Positions 26,594 through 36,821 are shown, counted from the stretch's first letter. The stretch: 64,000 bases of DNA from Phytohabitans flavus (GCF_011764545.1 NZ_AP022870.1:3208001-3272000); one strand, 5' to 3'. The notes: generated by a model not told the origin, from the letters alone. Program-made: numbers and translations.

Positions 26594-28771
26594 ATGTTCG
26601 AGCGGCTGGGGCGGGCGATGTTCCGCCGGCGGTGGTGGGTGATCGGCCTGGCCGTGGCCTTCATGGCGTTCGGCGGCATCTGGGGTACGCAGGTATTCGG
26701 CGCGTTGACCACCGAAGGGTTCGACGACCCGGCCAGCGAGAGCTCGCGTGCGGTCGAGCGTGCCGAGGCGACACTTGGCCGGACCGGCAACGACGTGGTC
26801 GTGCTCTACACAAGCCCCAGCATGTCGGTCGACGACCCGGCCTTCCAGCGGGCCGTCACCGAGACGCTCGACACGCTCCCCGACGACGTGGTGACCGGGG
26901 CCGTCACCTATTGGAGCACCAACAGCCCGGCCCTGGTCAGCCACGATCGGCACGCCACGTACGCGGTGCTGACCCTGGCCGGCGACGACGAGACGGGGCG
27001 CGGCGAAGGACTCGAGAAGATCGAGGACAAGCTCGCCGCGCCGGGCCTTTCGACCCAGGTCGGCGGCATCACCGCGGTCAGCCTCGACATCCGCGACCGG
27101 GTCGCTGCGGACATCGCCCTCGCCGAGACGATCTCCATACCGGTACTGCTGGTGCTCCTGGTGCTCGTCTTCGGCAGCGTGGCCGCGGCGAGCCTGCCGC
27201 TCGCGATCGGCGGCCTGGCCATCCTCGGGGCGTTCACCGCGTTGCGCGGGATGAGCTACCTGACCGACGTCTCGGTCTTCTCGATCAACGTCGTGACGAT
27301 CCTCGGGCTGGGCCTGGCGATCGACTACGGCCTGTTCATGGTCGGGCGGTTCCGGGAGGAGATCGCCCGCGGGCTGGGCGTCGAGGACGCGATCGCCCGC
27401 ACGATGGCCACCGCCGGCCGTACCGTCGCGATCTCCGGCGTCACCGTCGCGGTCTCGCTGGCCGGTCTGCTGATCTTCCCGATCACCTTCCTGCGCTCGA
27501 TGGGCCTCGGCGGTCTCTCCGCGGTCGTGGTGGCGATGGTGGCGGCGCTGACCGTGCTGCCCGCCCTGCTCGCCATCCTCGGCCCGCGCGTGGAGGCACT
27601 CTCGGTGGGGCGCCTGCTCCGCCGCCCGGCGCCGACTCCCGCGCAGGGCGAGGTCGCGCGCGGATTCTGGTACCGCCTCGCGCACAGCATCATGCGCCGC
27701 CCGGTCTTCTACGCGGTCGGGGTGCTCGCGGTGCTGTTGCTGGCCGCCGCGCCGTTCCTGCGTGTCGAGTTCGGCGGTATCGACCCGAGGGTGCTCCCGG
27801 CGGGCACCGAGAGCCGCGTGGTCTCCGAAGCCGTCGACCGCGACTTCGTCCAGAACAGCCAGCTACCGATCGAGGCGCTCGTGACCTCGTCCGACCGGGC
27901 CGGTCTGGAGCGCTACGTCGCCGCCGTCCGGACCGTGGACGGGGTGACCGGAGCCGACGTCACGGGTATGTCCGGCAACGCGGCCCGGGTCACGATCACC
28001 TACCAGAGCGACCCGATCTCGGCGGAGGCGCGGGACCTCGTGAGCCGGGTCCGGGCCGTACCGGCACCGCCCGGCGGCCAGGTCCTGGTGGGTGGCCTGA
28101 CCGCGCGGCTGGCCGACCAGCTCGACTCCGTGGGCAAACTGCTGCCCTGGATGGCGCTGATCATCGTCGGCGCGACGTTCGTCCTGCTGTTCCTCGCCTT
28201 CGGCTCGGTGGTGCTGCCGATCAAGGCGATCGTGATGAACGTCCTGTCGCTCGGCGCCTCGTTCGGCGCGCTGGTCCTGATCTTCCAGGACGGCCACCTG
28301 TCCGGCCTGCTGGACTTCACCTCCACCGGGACGCTGGAGGCGACCCAGCCGATCCTGGTACTCGCCGTCGTCTTCGGGCTGTCGATGGACTACGAGGTCT
28401 TCCTGATGTCCCGCATCCGCGAAGAGTACGACCGGACCGGCGACAACACCGCGGCGGTCGCGGCCGGGCTGCAGCGCAGCGGCCGGATCATCACCAGCGC
28501 CGCGCTGCTCATCCTGGTCGTGATCGGGCTCTTCTCCATCTCCGGCATCACGTTCATCAAGCTGATCGGCGTGGCGATGCTCATCGCCGTCCTGGTGGAC
28601 GCCACGATCGTCCGGGCGCTGCTGGTCCCGGCCACGATGCGCCTGCTCGGCAGGGCGAACTGGTGGGCGCCGGCGCCGCTGCGGCGCTTCTACGCCCGCC
28701 ACGGCCTCCGCGAAACCGCGGATCCACCCCCGCCCACCAGCGCCGACGTCACGGTCAGGGCTCGGGCATAG
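26594..28771 (+). CDS. MMPL family transporter (RND superfamily)
   Basis: 725 residues with about twelve membrane helices in two repeats. Each repeat has the MMPL proton-relay motif: GLGLAIDYGLFMVGRFREE and VFGLSMDYEVFLMSRIREE. Extracytoplasmic loops follow helix 1 (TEGFDDPASESSRAVERAE) and helix 7. These proteins move lipids or hydrophobic compounds out of the cell using the proton gradient. It lies between the secreted hydrolase and the LuxR-type regulator, which starts ten bases later; the three may form one unit. Confidence 0.88.
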   Translation: MFERLGRAMFRRRWWVIGLAVAFMAFGGIWGTQVFGALTTEGFDDPASESSRAVERAEATLGRTGNDVVVLYTSPSMSVDDPAFQRAVTETLDTLPDDVVTGAVTYWSTNSPALVSHDRHATYAVLTLAGDDETGRGEGLEKIEDKLAAPGLSTQVGGITAVSLDIRDRVAADIALAETISIPVLLVLLVLVFGSVAAASLPLAIGGLAILGAFTALRGMSYLTDVSVFSINVVTILGLGLAIDYGLFMVGRFREEIARGLGVEDAIARTMATAGRTVAISGVTVAVSLAGLLIFPITFLRSMGLGGLSAVVVAMVAALTVLPALLAILGPRVEALSVGRLLRRPAPTPAQGEVARGFWYRLAHSIMRRPVFYAVGVLAVLLLAAAPFLRVEFGGIDPRVLPAGTESRVVSEAVDRDFVQNSQLPIEALVTSSDRAGLERYVAAVRTVDGVTGADVTGMSGNAARVTITYQSDPISAEARDLVSRVRAVPAPPGGQVLVGGLTARLADQLDSVGKLLPWMALIIVGATFVLLFLAFGSVVLPIKAIVMNVLSLGASFGALVLIFQDGHLSGLLDFTSTGTLEATQPILVLAVVFGLSMDYEVFLMSRIREEYDRTGDNTAAVAAGLQRSGRIITSAALLILVVIGLFSISGITFIKLIGVAMLIAVLVDATIVRALLVPATMRLLGRANWWAPAPLRRFYARHGLRETADPPPPTSADVTVRARA

Positions 28772-28780
28772 CATTGCCGG

Positions 28781-31470
28781 GTGATCGTGGGACGCCGCGC
28801 GGAGCTTGTGGCGCTGGACGTTCTGCTTGACGGGGCGGTCGGCGGTGCCGGTGGTGCGCTCGTCGTCCGGGGTGAGGCCGGGATCGGCAAGTCCGCGCTG
28901 CTGGAGTACACCGTGGAGCGGGCGGCGGCGCGGGGCGGGCCGGTGGTGAGCACGGCCGGGGTGCAGGCCGAGGTGCATGTGCCGTTCGCGGGGCTGCATC
29001 GCCTCCTGCGCACCGTGCCGGACCGGGGTGGCGCGGCGGCGGCCATGCTCGACGATCCCGACACGTTGCCATACCGCGCCGGCATGGCGCTGCTCGACCT
29101 GCTCGGTGAGGCCGGGGCCGCGGCGCCGGTGCTCGTGGCGGTCGAGGACGCGCACTGGCTCGACGGGCCGAGTTGGGAGGCGCTCGCGTTCGTCGCCCGG
29201 CGGCTGGGGCGGACCGGGTGGCGATGGTGCTGACCGCCCGGGACGGCGAGGACGTGGACCGCCGGTTGGCGGTCGCGGCGTTGCCGGAGGTGCGGTTGGA
29301 GCCGCTCCCCCGTACCGACGCCGCGGTGCTGCTCGGCCGGGTGGCCCCGGAACTCGGGCCGGCGCTGGCGGAGCGGGTGCTGGAGCACGCGGCGGGCAAT
29401 CCGCTCGGCGTCGTGGAGTTGGGTGAGGCGGTTGCCCGCGCGGGCGGCGCGGCGCTGCTGCCGACCTGGCTGCCGCTGAGCACCCGGCTGGAGCGTACGT
29501 TTTCCGGGCTCGTCGCCGAACTGCCGGCGCAGACGCAGGAGTTGTTGCTTGTCGCGGCGCTGGACGACGGCGACGACCTCGACGAGATGCTGGACGCGTG
29601 CCGGCGCGTACTGCCCGGCGAGGTGGGGCCGGATCAGATCGAGCCGGCGGTGACCAGCCGGTTGGTGCAGGTGGACGACAGGTTCCGGGTGCGGTTCCGG
29701 CACCCGCTGCTGCGCTCGGCGCTGTACCAGGCGGCGACCGCTGCCCAGCGCCGCCGGGTACACGCCGCGCTCGCCGAGACGGTGGCCGCCGACCCCGAGC
29801 GGCGGGTCTGGCACCGCGCGGCGGCGGCGAGCGGACCGGACGAGGCGCTTGCCCGGGAGCTGACCGAAACGGCGCGGCGGGCCGGGCGCCGGCAGGCGGC
29901 GAGCATCGCGCTGGCCGCGTTCGAACGGGCGGCACGGCTCAGCGAGGACCGGGCGGCGCGCGGCCGGCGGCTGCTCGCCGCGGTGGAGGCCGCCTCGGAG
30001 CAGGGCGACGCGGTGACCGCGCTGCGGCTGCTGGGCGAGGTCGAGGAGCGCGACCTCACGCAGACCGACCGGGCGTGGTACGGCATGATGCGCGAGGTCT
30101 ACCTGGCCACCGGCTGGACCGGCGGCGACCGGCTGTCCGCGTTCGCCGAAGGTGTCGAGACGATGTGCCGCGACGGCGACACCGAGATGGCGGTGGAGTC
30201 GGTGCTGGCCATCTGCCTGCGCGTCTACTGGTCCAACGCCGACCCGGAGACGGCCGCCCGGCTGCTGGCCGCGGCGGAGAGCCTCGACGGCGCGGCGGAC
30301 GACCCGCGGCTCGTGGCGGCGGTGGCGCAGCTGGCGCCGGTCACGCGGGGCGCCTGGTGCCTGGAGCGGATGCTGGCCATCCGCGCGGAGGACGCCGCCA
30401 ACCCGCGGGAGCAGTACGAGCTCGGCATGGGAGCCAGTGCGCTGGGTGCCTGCTCGCTCGCGGCCTCCTTCTACACGGCCGCCGCGGTGGGCCTGCGCGC
30501 GCAGGGACGTCTCGGCCTGCTCTGCAAGGTCCTGGTCAGCCATGCGATGAACGCCGCCTACCTCGGCGACGCGCGTACCGCCCTGACCCTGGTGGTCGAG
30601 GGTGAGCAGCTCACCCGGGAGACGCGGGAGAGCAACTGGGCGCCGACGGCGTGGATGGTGACCGGGTTCGCGCGGGCGCTGCGCGGTGACGTCGACGCCG
30701 CTCGGGAGCGTGCGGACGCCGCCGAGGCGGTGCTGCTGCCGGCGGGCAAGCACCCTTTGCTGGCGCTGGTGCGGCAGCTGCGCGGGGTCGCGGCGCTCGC
30801 CGCTGGGCGGCCCGAGGAGGCGTTCCGCGAGCTGTACCGGGTCTTCGATCCAGCGGACAACTCCTATCACCCGTACACCCAGTTCATGCTGGTCGGGCAC
30901 CTGGCCGACGCGGCGGTGGGGTGCGGGGCGCTGGCCGAGCTGCGCGAGGTTGTCGCGGCGCTGACCCCGGTGGCGCGGGAGTGCCGCTCGCCGGCCCTGC
31001 TGCTCGGCGTCGGCTACGCCCGCGCGATGCTCGCCGACGAGGCGGCGGCCTTCGAGACGGCGCTGGCCGCGGACGAGCTGGTGGAGTGGTCGTTCGAGCG
31101 GGCCCGGCTCCAGCACGCGTACGGTGCGTGGCTGCGCCGCCAGCGCCGGGCGGCCGACTCGCGCCCGCTGCTGCGCGCCGCCGCGGCGACCTTCGACGCG
31201 CTCGGTGCGACGGCCTGGGCCGACCGGTCCCGGGCCGAGCTGCGTGCCTCGGGCGAGACGCTCCGCCGCCCGGTCGACCTGGCACAGAGCCTGACGCCGC
31301 AGGAGATCCAGATCTCCCGGCTGGCCGCCGAAGGGCTGAGCAACAAGGAGATCGCGGAGCGGCTCTTCCTGTCGCCGCGCACTATCTCCACCCATCTGTA
31401 CCGGATCTATCCGAAGCTCGGCATCAAGTCGCGCGGCGAGCTGGCCCGCGTGCTGGCCGGCGCCGGCTGA
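28781..31470 (+). pseudogene. LuxR-family regulator with AAA ATPase domain, one apparent frameshift
   Basis: The frame begins at GTG 28781 with VGRRAELVALD and Walker A GEAGIGKSALLEY, then Walker B VAVEDAHWLDGPSW. It stops shortly after FVARRLG. The +1 frame resumes at ADRVAMVLTARDGED and continues to 31470. Adding one G to the G4 run at 29206-29209 restores an 896-residue protein, the normal size of large ATP-binding LuxR regulators. The C-terminal helix-turn-helix is complete (LTPQEIQISRLAAEGLSNKE, then ISTHLYRIYPKLGI). It is probably an intact gene carrying a base-call error. It could regulate the MMPL/hydrolase genes just upstream (inference). Confidence 0.83.
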
Positions 31471-31537
31471 CCGGCGGTTCAAGCCCTCCTTCGCGGGTAC
31501 CCCCGGGTACCCCGACGAGCGGAGGGAAGGTGTGGCC

Positions 31538-32218
31538 ATGTCGCGGTCGCTGGGCGCGGCGGTGCTGTACGCGGCTCTGTGCGCGGTCCATGTGGCCGCC
31601 GCCGCGCTGCACAGTCAGTGGCTGGACATGGTGACCAAGCCGCTGCTGCTGCCGGCGTTGGCGTTGTACGCGATCGCGGCGCACCGGGAGCGCGGCGCAC
31701 GGGTGAGCCGCCGGCTGCTTGTGTCGCTGGCCCTCGCCTGTGCCGGTGGCGTCGCCCTGTGGCTGGAGGGGTCCACCGCCTTGATCGTCGGGATGGCCTT
31801 CTTCCTCGCCGCGTACGCCATCTACGCCGCCGAGTTCATCCGGTCCGGCGCCGCCAAGCGCCTGCGCCGCTGGCCGCGGTGGCTCATCCCGGTCGGCTAC
31901 GGCACGGCTGTGACCGGTGCGATGGGCTGGTTGTGGCGCGGCCTCAGCGAACGCGGCGTCGCGCTGCCGATGACCGGGTACGCCGCGTTGATGGCACTGA
32001 TGGCGGCGACCGCCACCACGTGGGGCTGGCGCGTCGGCACGGGGGCCGGCCTGCTTGTCGCCTCGGACGCCCTGATCGGCATCGGCCTGGCCGAGGTCGC
32101 CGAGGTGCCCGGCCAGTCAGCACTCGTGATGGCGACGTACCTGCTGGGCCTGGCCCTCGTGGTCAGCGGCTGGACCGGGCGCGTCCTCGGGCCGCCCGCC
32201 CAGAGCCCCGCGATCTGA
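31538..32218 (+). CDS. YhhN family (TMEM86/lysoplasmalogenase-like) membrane protein
   Basis: 226 residues from ATG 31538, seven bases after GGAGGGAAGG; GTG 31532 is possible. Eight or so hydrophobic helices with the family pattern: WLDMVTKPLLLPALALYA near the start, SDALIGIG near the end. Bacterial YhhN proteins are related to mammalian TMEM86 lysoplasmalogenases, which hydrolyse the vinyl ether bond of lysoplasmalogens; activity in actinobacteria is not established. The gene stands alone between the LuxR regulator and a small hypothetical gene. Confidence 0.82.
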   Translation: MSRSLGAAVLYAALCAVHVAAAALHSQWLDMVTKPLLLPALALYAIAAHRERGARVSRRLLVSLALACAGGVALWLEGSTALIVGMAFFLAAYAIYAAEFIRSGAAKRLRRWPRWLIPVGYGTAVTGAMGWLWRGLSERGVALPMTGYAALMALMAATATTWGWRVGTGAGLLVASDALIGIGLAEVAEVPGQSALVMATYLLGLALVVSGWTGRVLGPPAQSPAI

Positions 32219-32275
32219 GCCCGCCGGGGGCCGCCGCCGCGTTTGCTGCGACGCGCAGCGGGTACGCGAAGTCAG

Positions 32276-32491
32276 ATGAACACGACCAGCGTGTACCTAC
32301 ACGGCGGCCGACTCGACGGAACCTCCCGCAACGCGCCGCTCGGCCCCGACGGCCAGCCCAACGAGCGGATCGAGTTCGCGCAGCAGACACACGACGGCCT
32401 CTGGTACGTCGAGTACAAGCGCGACCGGCAAAGTGACACCGGCTGGCACTTCAGAGCCACTGGAAACGAAGAACGCGCCGACGAAGAGTAG
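32276..32491 (+). CDS. Small hypothetical protein
   Basis: 71 residues from ATG 32276. It is hydrophilic, with a regular alternation that looks like beta strands (TSVYLHGGRLDG, GLWYVEYKRDRQSDTGWHF) and an acidic tail NEERADEE. Codon-position GC looks like that of a real gene. No family is recognised. No clear ribosome site lies upstream. Downstream is a repeat-containing stretch without genes. Confidence 0.5.
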   Translation: MNTTSVYLHGGRLDGTSRNAPLGPDGQPNERIEFAQQTHDGLWYVEYKRDRQSDTGWHFRATGNEERADEE

Positions 32492-32553
32492 CCCCGACGC
32501 CACCCGACGCCGCCGGGCCCGGACGAAAGCGTTCTCCGAGGCTGCACACCAGC

Positions 32554-32601
32554 GATCGTGGTATTTAGCTGTCGCTATAACCACAGCTAAATACCACGAT
32601 C
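32554..32601. repeat. 48-bp palindrome family, copy 1
   Basis: Perfect 19-bp arms, GATCGTGGTATTTAGCTGT and its complement, around the ten-base loop CGCTATAACC. The same 48-bp design occurs at 59143-59190 and 59222-59269, with identical ten-base outer ends GATCGTGGTA/TACCACGATC and paired changes further in. The right flank CTGCCGGACAGCGTC is also shared with the 59-kb copy (inverted there). It is a REP-like extragenic palindrome; no RAYT-type transposase is in the window. Confidence 0.8.
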
Positions 32602-32719
32602 TGCCGGACAGCGTCTGGGTGCGGCGCCGGTCGAGCGTTCACGATTCGGCCAGCGCCGCTCAGTGCGCGGATGGGCCGGGGGGCGCGGCCTCACTGCCAG
32701 CGATGCCAGCCGAGGAGTT

Positions 32720-32797
32720 TGGGTTGTGTGGCGCGGAGGGTGAGGCCGCGGGAGCAGCGGTCGGGACCACCGCGGACGTCGCGGTAGCTCAAAGTCT
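32720..32797. repeat. Solo half of the inverted-repeat element (copy 2)
   Basis: This stretch matches the right arm of copies 3 and 4: GGGTTGTGTGGCGCGGAGG, then the shared module, ending GTCGCGGTAGCTCAAAGTCT. No matching left arm is found upstream, so it is a half copy, possibly what remains after deletion; the 48-bp palindrome 120 bases to its left would then be part of the same former element. It ends directly at the stop codon of the beta-helix gene. Bases 32602-32719 show nothing else. Confidence 0.75.
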
Positions 32798-33850
32798 TTA
32801 GATTCGGGCGCCTACGTCCGCGCCGTTCGCGGGGCGTAGGAACGATGACGTGGGGATGGAGCCGTCCGCGGCGCGGGGGCCGGTGATGGTGGCGGGGTCG
32901 GTGCTGGCCAGCGTCCAGGTGCCGCCGATGTCCCAGGAGTTGTTGGAGCCGGTGGAGGTGCCCATCGACACGTTGTTGGTGTTGGCGACGGCGAGGTTGC
33001 GGGTCAGCGTGGACGTGGAGCGGGAGACGTTGAAGCCGTCTTTGCCGTTGTCCCAGGCGGTGTTGCGTTCGAAGACGAGTGAGCCGGTGTTTCCGTTGTC
33101 GATGAATCCGCTGGCGGAGTTGCCCCACGCCATGCAGTTGCGGGTGATGTGGTTGACGGGTGGGCGGGGATCCTCGCCGCCGCCGTTCTTGAACCCGTTG
33201 CCGTCGCCGGTGTAGTTGGGCAGGTTCCAGTAGTTGTAGCCGTTGTCGTAGGCGACGCTGCCCTCGATCAGGATCGGCGACAGGAAGAGCCACGCGTCGA
33301 AGCCGTCGTCGGCGTTGCGCCACAGCCGCGCGCCGCGCACGACGTTGCCCGAGCCGGATCCCTCCTTGATCGCCAGGCCGTCGGCGCTCTCGCCGTTCTT
33401 GCGCGGGTCGCGGTTGTTGTAGCTGTCCAGGTTGATGATCTGGTTGCCGGACGAGGCGCCCTGGATGTGCAGGCCGGACTCGTAGTTGTCCCGGGTGATC
33501 AGCCGCTCGTAGCGGCCGTTGTTGGTGTCGACGCCGAAGATGCCGTACGGCCCGTTGATGATTTCCAAGCCGACGAACCGCCACCAGTCGCCCTCGACGT
33601 GCAGGGCACCCCGGTCCGGCCGGGGAATGCTGGAGTCCACCGCGCCCGGGGTGTAGGGCATGTTCTCGCCGTCGATGATCACGCGCTCGCCGTTGTGGTT
33701 GGTGAGCGTGATCGGCTGGCCGGAGGTGCCGTCCTTGGTGATCTTGATGGTCACGCTGGGTGCGTAGGTGCCGCCCCGCACCGCGATCGTGCCGCCCGCC
33801 GGGACGAGGTCGTGCGCGCGCTGGATGGTCAGCAGCGGCTGGGCCAGGGT
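32798..33850 (-). pseudogene. Parallel beta-helix (pectate lyase-like) protein, 5'-truncated
   Basis: An open frame from codon 33850 to TAA 32798 encodes about 350 residues beginning TLAQPLLTIQRAHDLVPAGG. It continues as a right-handed beta-helix with many Asn/Gly turns (LITRDNYESGLHIQG, NQIINLDSYNNRDP, CMAWGNSASGFIDNGN), as in PL9-type pectate lyases. A stop codon (33851-33853) sits immediately upstream, so the usual signal peptide and the first strand (typically ending in SDSNPG) are missing. The only internal start, GTG 33781, would give 327 residues without a secretion signal. It is probably a remnant of a plant-polysaccharide lyase. Confidence 0.75.
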
Positions 33851-33879
33851 TCAACGTTTCTGAGCGGGCGGCACGCGGA

Positions 33880-34311
33880 TCAGCTGTTCGGTGGTGCCGA
33901 GTAGATCGAGGTCGTGTACTGGCTGACGGCGTGTTCGCGCAGGTGGGTGGCGAGGTCGGCTTCGCTGATCATGCCGACGATGCGCTGCTCGTCGTCCAGT
34001 ACCGGCAGCCGGCGGATCGCGTTGTCCTCCATGATCGCGAGGACGTCCTCGATGTCGGCTTGCGCGTCGACCCAGATCGGTATCCCCTGCGCCAGCTCGC
34101 CCGCGGTCATTGCCTGCGGGTCGCGGCCCTCCGCGATACACCGCACGACGATGTCCCGGTCGGTGATGATGCCGGTGAGGCTTTCGTCGTCATCTTGGAT
34201 CGGCAGGGACCCGACGTGCTTGTCACGCATCTTCTGCGCCGCCTCGGCGAGCGTATGCTGCGGCGCAATACACTCGGCACCCACGTGCATGACGTCGCGT
34301 GCGTTGGTCAT
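33880..34311 (-). CDS. CBS domain-containing protein
   Basis: 143 residues from ATG 34311. Two CBS motifs fill the protein: the first (residues 5-65) with VGSLPIQDDDESLTGIITDRDI, the second (about 75-135) with IRRLPVLDDEQRIVGMISEADLA. Stand-alone CBS pairs of this kind bind adenosine nucleotides and are common in actinobacterial dormancy and redox regulons. It faces the endonuclease III-like gene across 136 bases. The truncated beta-helix gene begins 29 bases past its stop. Confidence 0.87.
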   Translation of the reverse strand: MTNARDVMHVGAECIAPQHTLAEAAQKMRDKHVGSLPIQDDDESLTGIITDRDIVVRCIAEGRDPQAMTAGELAQGIPIWVDAQADIEDVLAIMEDNAIRRLPVLDDEQRIVGMISEADLATHLREHAVSQYTTSIYSAPPNS

Positions 34312-34447
34312 CTCAATCCCTCGCTCTCGGCGGCTCTCTCCAGGCCAGACCCTTGCCCCGCATCTGACCCGAGTCGTATGCCCCACGCTGCCGGCCAGTA
34401 ACGCGGCGGTGAGGAATGACGTGGGCGCGGGCGGGTACGCCGGGAGC

Positions 34448-35089
34448 ATGAACACCTTGACCGAGCGGCGGGCGACGGCCCGCGGGCTGCTGAACCGCTA
34501 CGGACGGGGTTTCGCCGACGCCTGCGGCTTCTCAGTCATCGCCAACCCGGCCAGCCTGTTCCAGCTGCTGATCCTGGCGGTGCTGACCAGTGGCCGCGGC
34601 GACTACCACAAGCAGGTCGCGCTGGCCCACAAGCTGCGCGAGCAGGGTTGGGACAGCCCGACCCGGCTGGCCGGCGCGCCGCACGAACGCCGCGTGCAGG
34701 TCATCCGCGCTGCCGGGCGGCGCGACGCCGAGCGGCTCGCGACCACCCTCGGTGACCTCGCGGAGGCCGTTGCCGACCGGTACCGGGGCGACCTGCGCCG
34801 CCTGCGCCGCGCGGCCGGCTACAAGCCGGACCAGGAGCGGCGGCTGCTGACCGAACTGCCCAACGTGAGCGACCGCGCCGCCGATCTGTTCTTTCAAGAG
34901 GTACAGGTGCTCTGGTCGGAGGTGTTCCCGTTCGCCGAGCGGCGCGCGCTGGCCGCCGCCCGCAAGCTCGGGCTCGCCACCACCACCGCCGAGCTGGCCT
35001 CGATCACGGGCGGGGACGAATCCGAACGACTGGCCTGGGTGGCCGGCGCCCTGACCCGCCTCGACCGGGAGAACGGTACGAACAAGTAG
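34448..35089 (+). CDS. Endonuclease III-like (HhH-GPD superfamily) protein
   Basis: 213 residues from ATG 34448. The N-terminal helix bundle has the endonuclease III-like SLFQLLILAVLTSGRGDYHK. A degenerate helix-hairpin-helix follows (LLTELPNVSDRAADLFFQEV) in place of the usual LPGVGRKTA. The catalytic Lys of bifunctional glycosylases is not where I expect it, and no C-terminal Cys cluster for [4Fe-4S] is seen. It may therefore be a divergent member with changed or lost glycosylase activity. It converges on the solute-binding protein gene, with a hairpin between them. Confidence 0.72.
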   Translation: MNTLTERRATARGLLNRYGRGFADACGFSVIANPASLFQLLILAVLTSGRGDYHKQVALAHKLREQGWDSPTRLAGAPHERRVQVIRAAGRRDAERLATTLGDLAEAVADRYRGDLRRLRRAAGYKPDQERRLLTELPNVSDRAADLFFQEVQVLWSEVFPFAERRALAAARKLGLATTTAELASITGGDESERLAWVAGALTRLDRENGTNK

Positions 35090-35110
35090 CCGGCCAGGGC
35101 CGACACGGCA

Positions 35111-35143
35111 CCGCTCGCCCAGGGCGCCTGCCTGGACGAGCGG
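35111..35143. terminator. Bidirectional hairpin terminator
   Basis: A 13-bp stem with one mismatch, CCGCTCGCCCAGG paired with CCTGGACGAGCGG across a seven-base loop, lies midway in the 73-base gap between two convergent genes. It lacks a U tract but can fold from either strand. Confidence 0.55.
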
Positions 35144-35162
35144 TGATGTCGCGTGGTGGTCG

Positions 35163-36821
35163 TTACTGGCGGTACCCCACCTCACCCCAGAGCAGGTAGT
35201 TGCAGTAGTTGATCGGGTGCACGCCGGTCAGCTGCTTGCTGCTGATGAAGCCGAGGACGCCGACGCCGGCGAAGTACACCGGGTTCTCCGCCAGCATCTG
35301 CTCCTGGACGACGCCCCAGTTCTTCTTCAGCGTGGCCGTGTCGCTCGGGTTGGTCCGCACGATCTCCTCGATCGCCGTGTTCGCCGTGGAGTTCTCCCAG
35401 CCGAACGTGTTGAGCACAGCGCCGGTGCCGAAGTAGTCGGTCGCGTCGGGCACCGCCGGCACCATGTAGAGGCCGTGCGGCAGCATCTGGTAGTTCTTGT
35501 CGCGGTTGTCCTGCGTGTACTGCGCCGCCGGGACCGCCTTGACCGTGATCTTCACGTTCTTGTACGTCGCCAGCTCGGCTTGAAGGTAGCTTGCCATCGG
35601 CGCCTGCTGCGGCGAGCTGATCGTGGTGTACACGAAGTCCACGGGCTTGCCCGCGGCCGCCAGCTTGTCGAAGAGCTCCTGCGCCTTCTGCCTGTTCTGT
35701 GCCGGCCAGTCGTACTTCGCGTCGTAGAACGGCGAGTGCTCCGAGAAGAGGTTCTTCGCCGGCGGCGTGCCGGTCGCGAACGCGTTCGCGGCGGCCTTCC
35801 GGTCGAGGGCCAGCGCGATGGCCGTCCGGGCGTCGGGGTCGTCGAACGGCGGCTTCTTCGTGTTCATCAGCAGGTTCTGGCCGCCACCGGTGTAGTTGCA
35901 GTAGTGGTTGACCGTGCTGACCGCCTTCAGCATGTTGTTGGCGTTGCCGCCGGTCGGCGCGGCGATCTGAGCCTGGTTGCCCTGGAGCGCGGACCGCTGC
36001 TGCCCGAGGTCGGGCAGGTACTGGTAGGTGATCGAGTCAAGGTAGGGCTGGCCCGCCTTGAACGAGGAGAAGTACGGGTTCCGCACGACCTTGATGGTCT
36101 GGCCCGGGTTGAGCGACTCGAGCTTGAACGGCCCAGCGCCGACCGGCTTGATGCCGAACTCCTTACCGGCCGCCTTGATCGCGGTCGGCGAGCCGATGGC
36201 GCCGAGGTTTTCCGCGATCACCTTGGGCAGGTAGGCGTTCGGATGCGGCAGCGTGACCTCAAGGTTGAGCTCGTCGACGACCCGCATCTTGAACTGCCGC
36301 GCCAGCGGACCGTAGAACGCACCGGAGGCCGGGTCCGCGATCCGCTGGTAGTTGAACATGATCGCCTCGGCGTTCAGCGGGGTGCCGTCGCTGAACTTGA
36401 TGTTCGGGTTGAGGGTCATCGTCCAGACGGTGAAGTCGGCGTTCGGCGTCATCGTCTTGAGCAGGTAGTAGTTGGCGTCGCCGGTCTGCGGGTCCAGGTA
36501 GACCAGGTTTCCGTAGATCGCCGACATCACCGGGCCGTCGGTGAAGGACCAGAGCTGGTTGTTGGCCGGATCGAGCTTCGCGCTCAGGCCGTTCACCAGC
36601 ATCGTGACGTTGCCGCCGGTCTTCGGGGCACCCGCCTGTACCGCCGTCTGGCAGTCCCCGCTCGGGCCGTTGGCCGAACTGTCGGCGTCACTACCGCCGC
36701 TGCTCTGGCACGCGGCGAGACCGAGGGTCCCGGCCAATACGACTGCCATGCATATGCTGGCGCGCCGGCGGTCCAGCCGCCGGAACACTCTCGCTGCCCC
36801 TGCCCGGGCCATTTTGTCCAT
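35163..36821 (-). CDS. ABC transporter substrate-binding lipoprotein, family 5 (peptide/nickel type)
   Basis: 552 residues from ATG 36821 with GAAGGA ahead. A basic N-terminus, a hydrophobic stretch and the lipobox LAAC (Cys about residue 38) mark a membrane-anchored lipoprotein. The mature part follows the SBP_bac_5 pattern: LYLDPQTGD-like NLVYLDPQTGDANYY, then FSDGTPLNAEAIMFNYQR, and DDPDARTAIALALDRKAA. Such proteins bind oligopeptides, but some bind opines, plant glycosides or aromatic conjugates. No permease or ATPase gene adjoins it. It lies downstream of the catabolic operon with its own AT-rich upstream region, so it may deliver the cluster's substrate (inference). Confidence 0.87.
   Translation of the reverse strand: MDKMARAGAARVFRRLDRRRASICMAVVLAGTLGLAACQSSGGSDADSSANGPSGDCQTAVQAGAPKTGGNVTMLVNGLSAKLDPANNQLWSFTDGPVMSAIYGNLVYLDPQTGDANYYLLKTMTPNADFTVWTMTLNPNIKFSDGTPLNAEAIMFNYQRIADPASGAFYGPLARQFKMRVVDELNLEVTLPHPNAYLPKVIAENLGAIGSPTAIKAAGKEFGIKPVGAGPFKLESLNPGQTIKVVRNPYFSSFKAGQPYLDSITYQYLPDLGQQRSALQGNQAQIAAPTGGNANNMLKAVSTVNHYCNYTGGGQNLLMNTKKPPFDDPDARTAIALALDRKAAANAFATGTPPAKNLFSEHSPFYDAKYDWPAQNRQKAQELFDKLAAAGKPVDFVYTTISSPQQAPMASYLQAELATYKNVKITVKAVPAAQYTQDNRDKNYQMLPHGLYMVPAVPDATDYFGTGAVLNTFGWENSTANTAIEEIVRTNPSDTATLKKNWGVVQEQMLAENPVYFAGVGVLGFISSKQLTGVHPINYCNYLLWGEVGYRQ

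Noticed and set aside
32691..33854. A 387-codon minus-strand frame over the beta-helix gene
   Set aside because: His/Arg-rich and without fold signals; the other frame (32798-33850) has an unmistakable beta-helix pattern.
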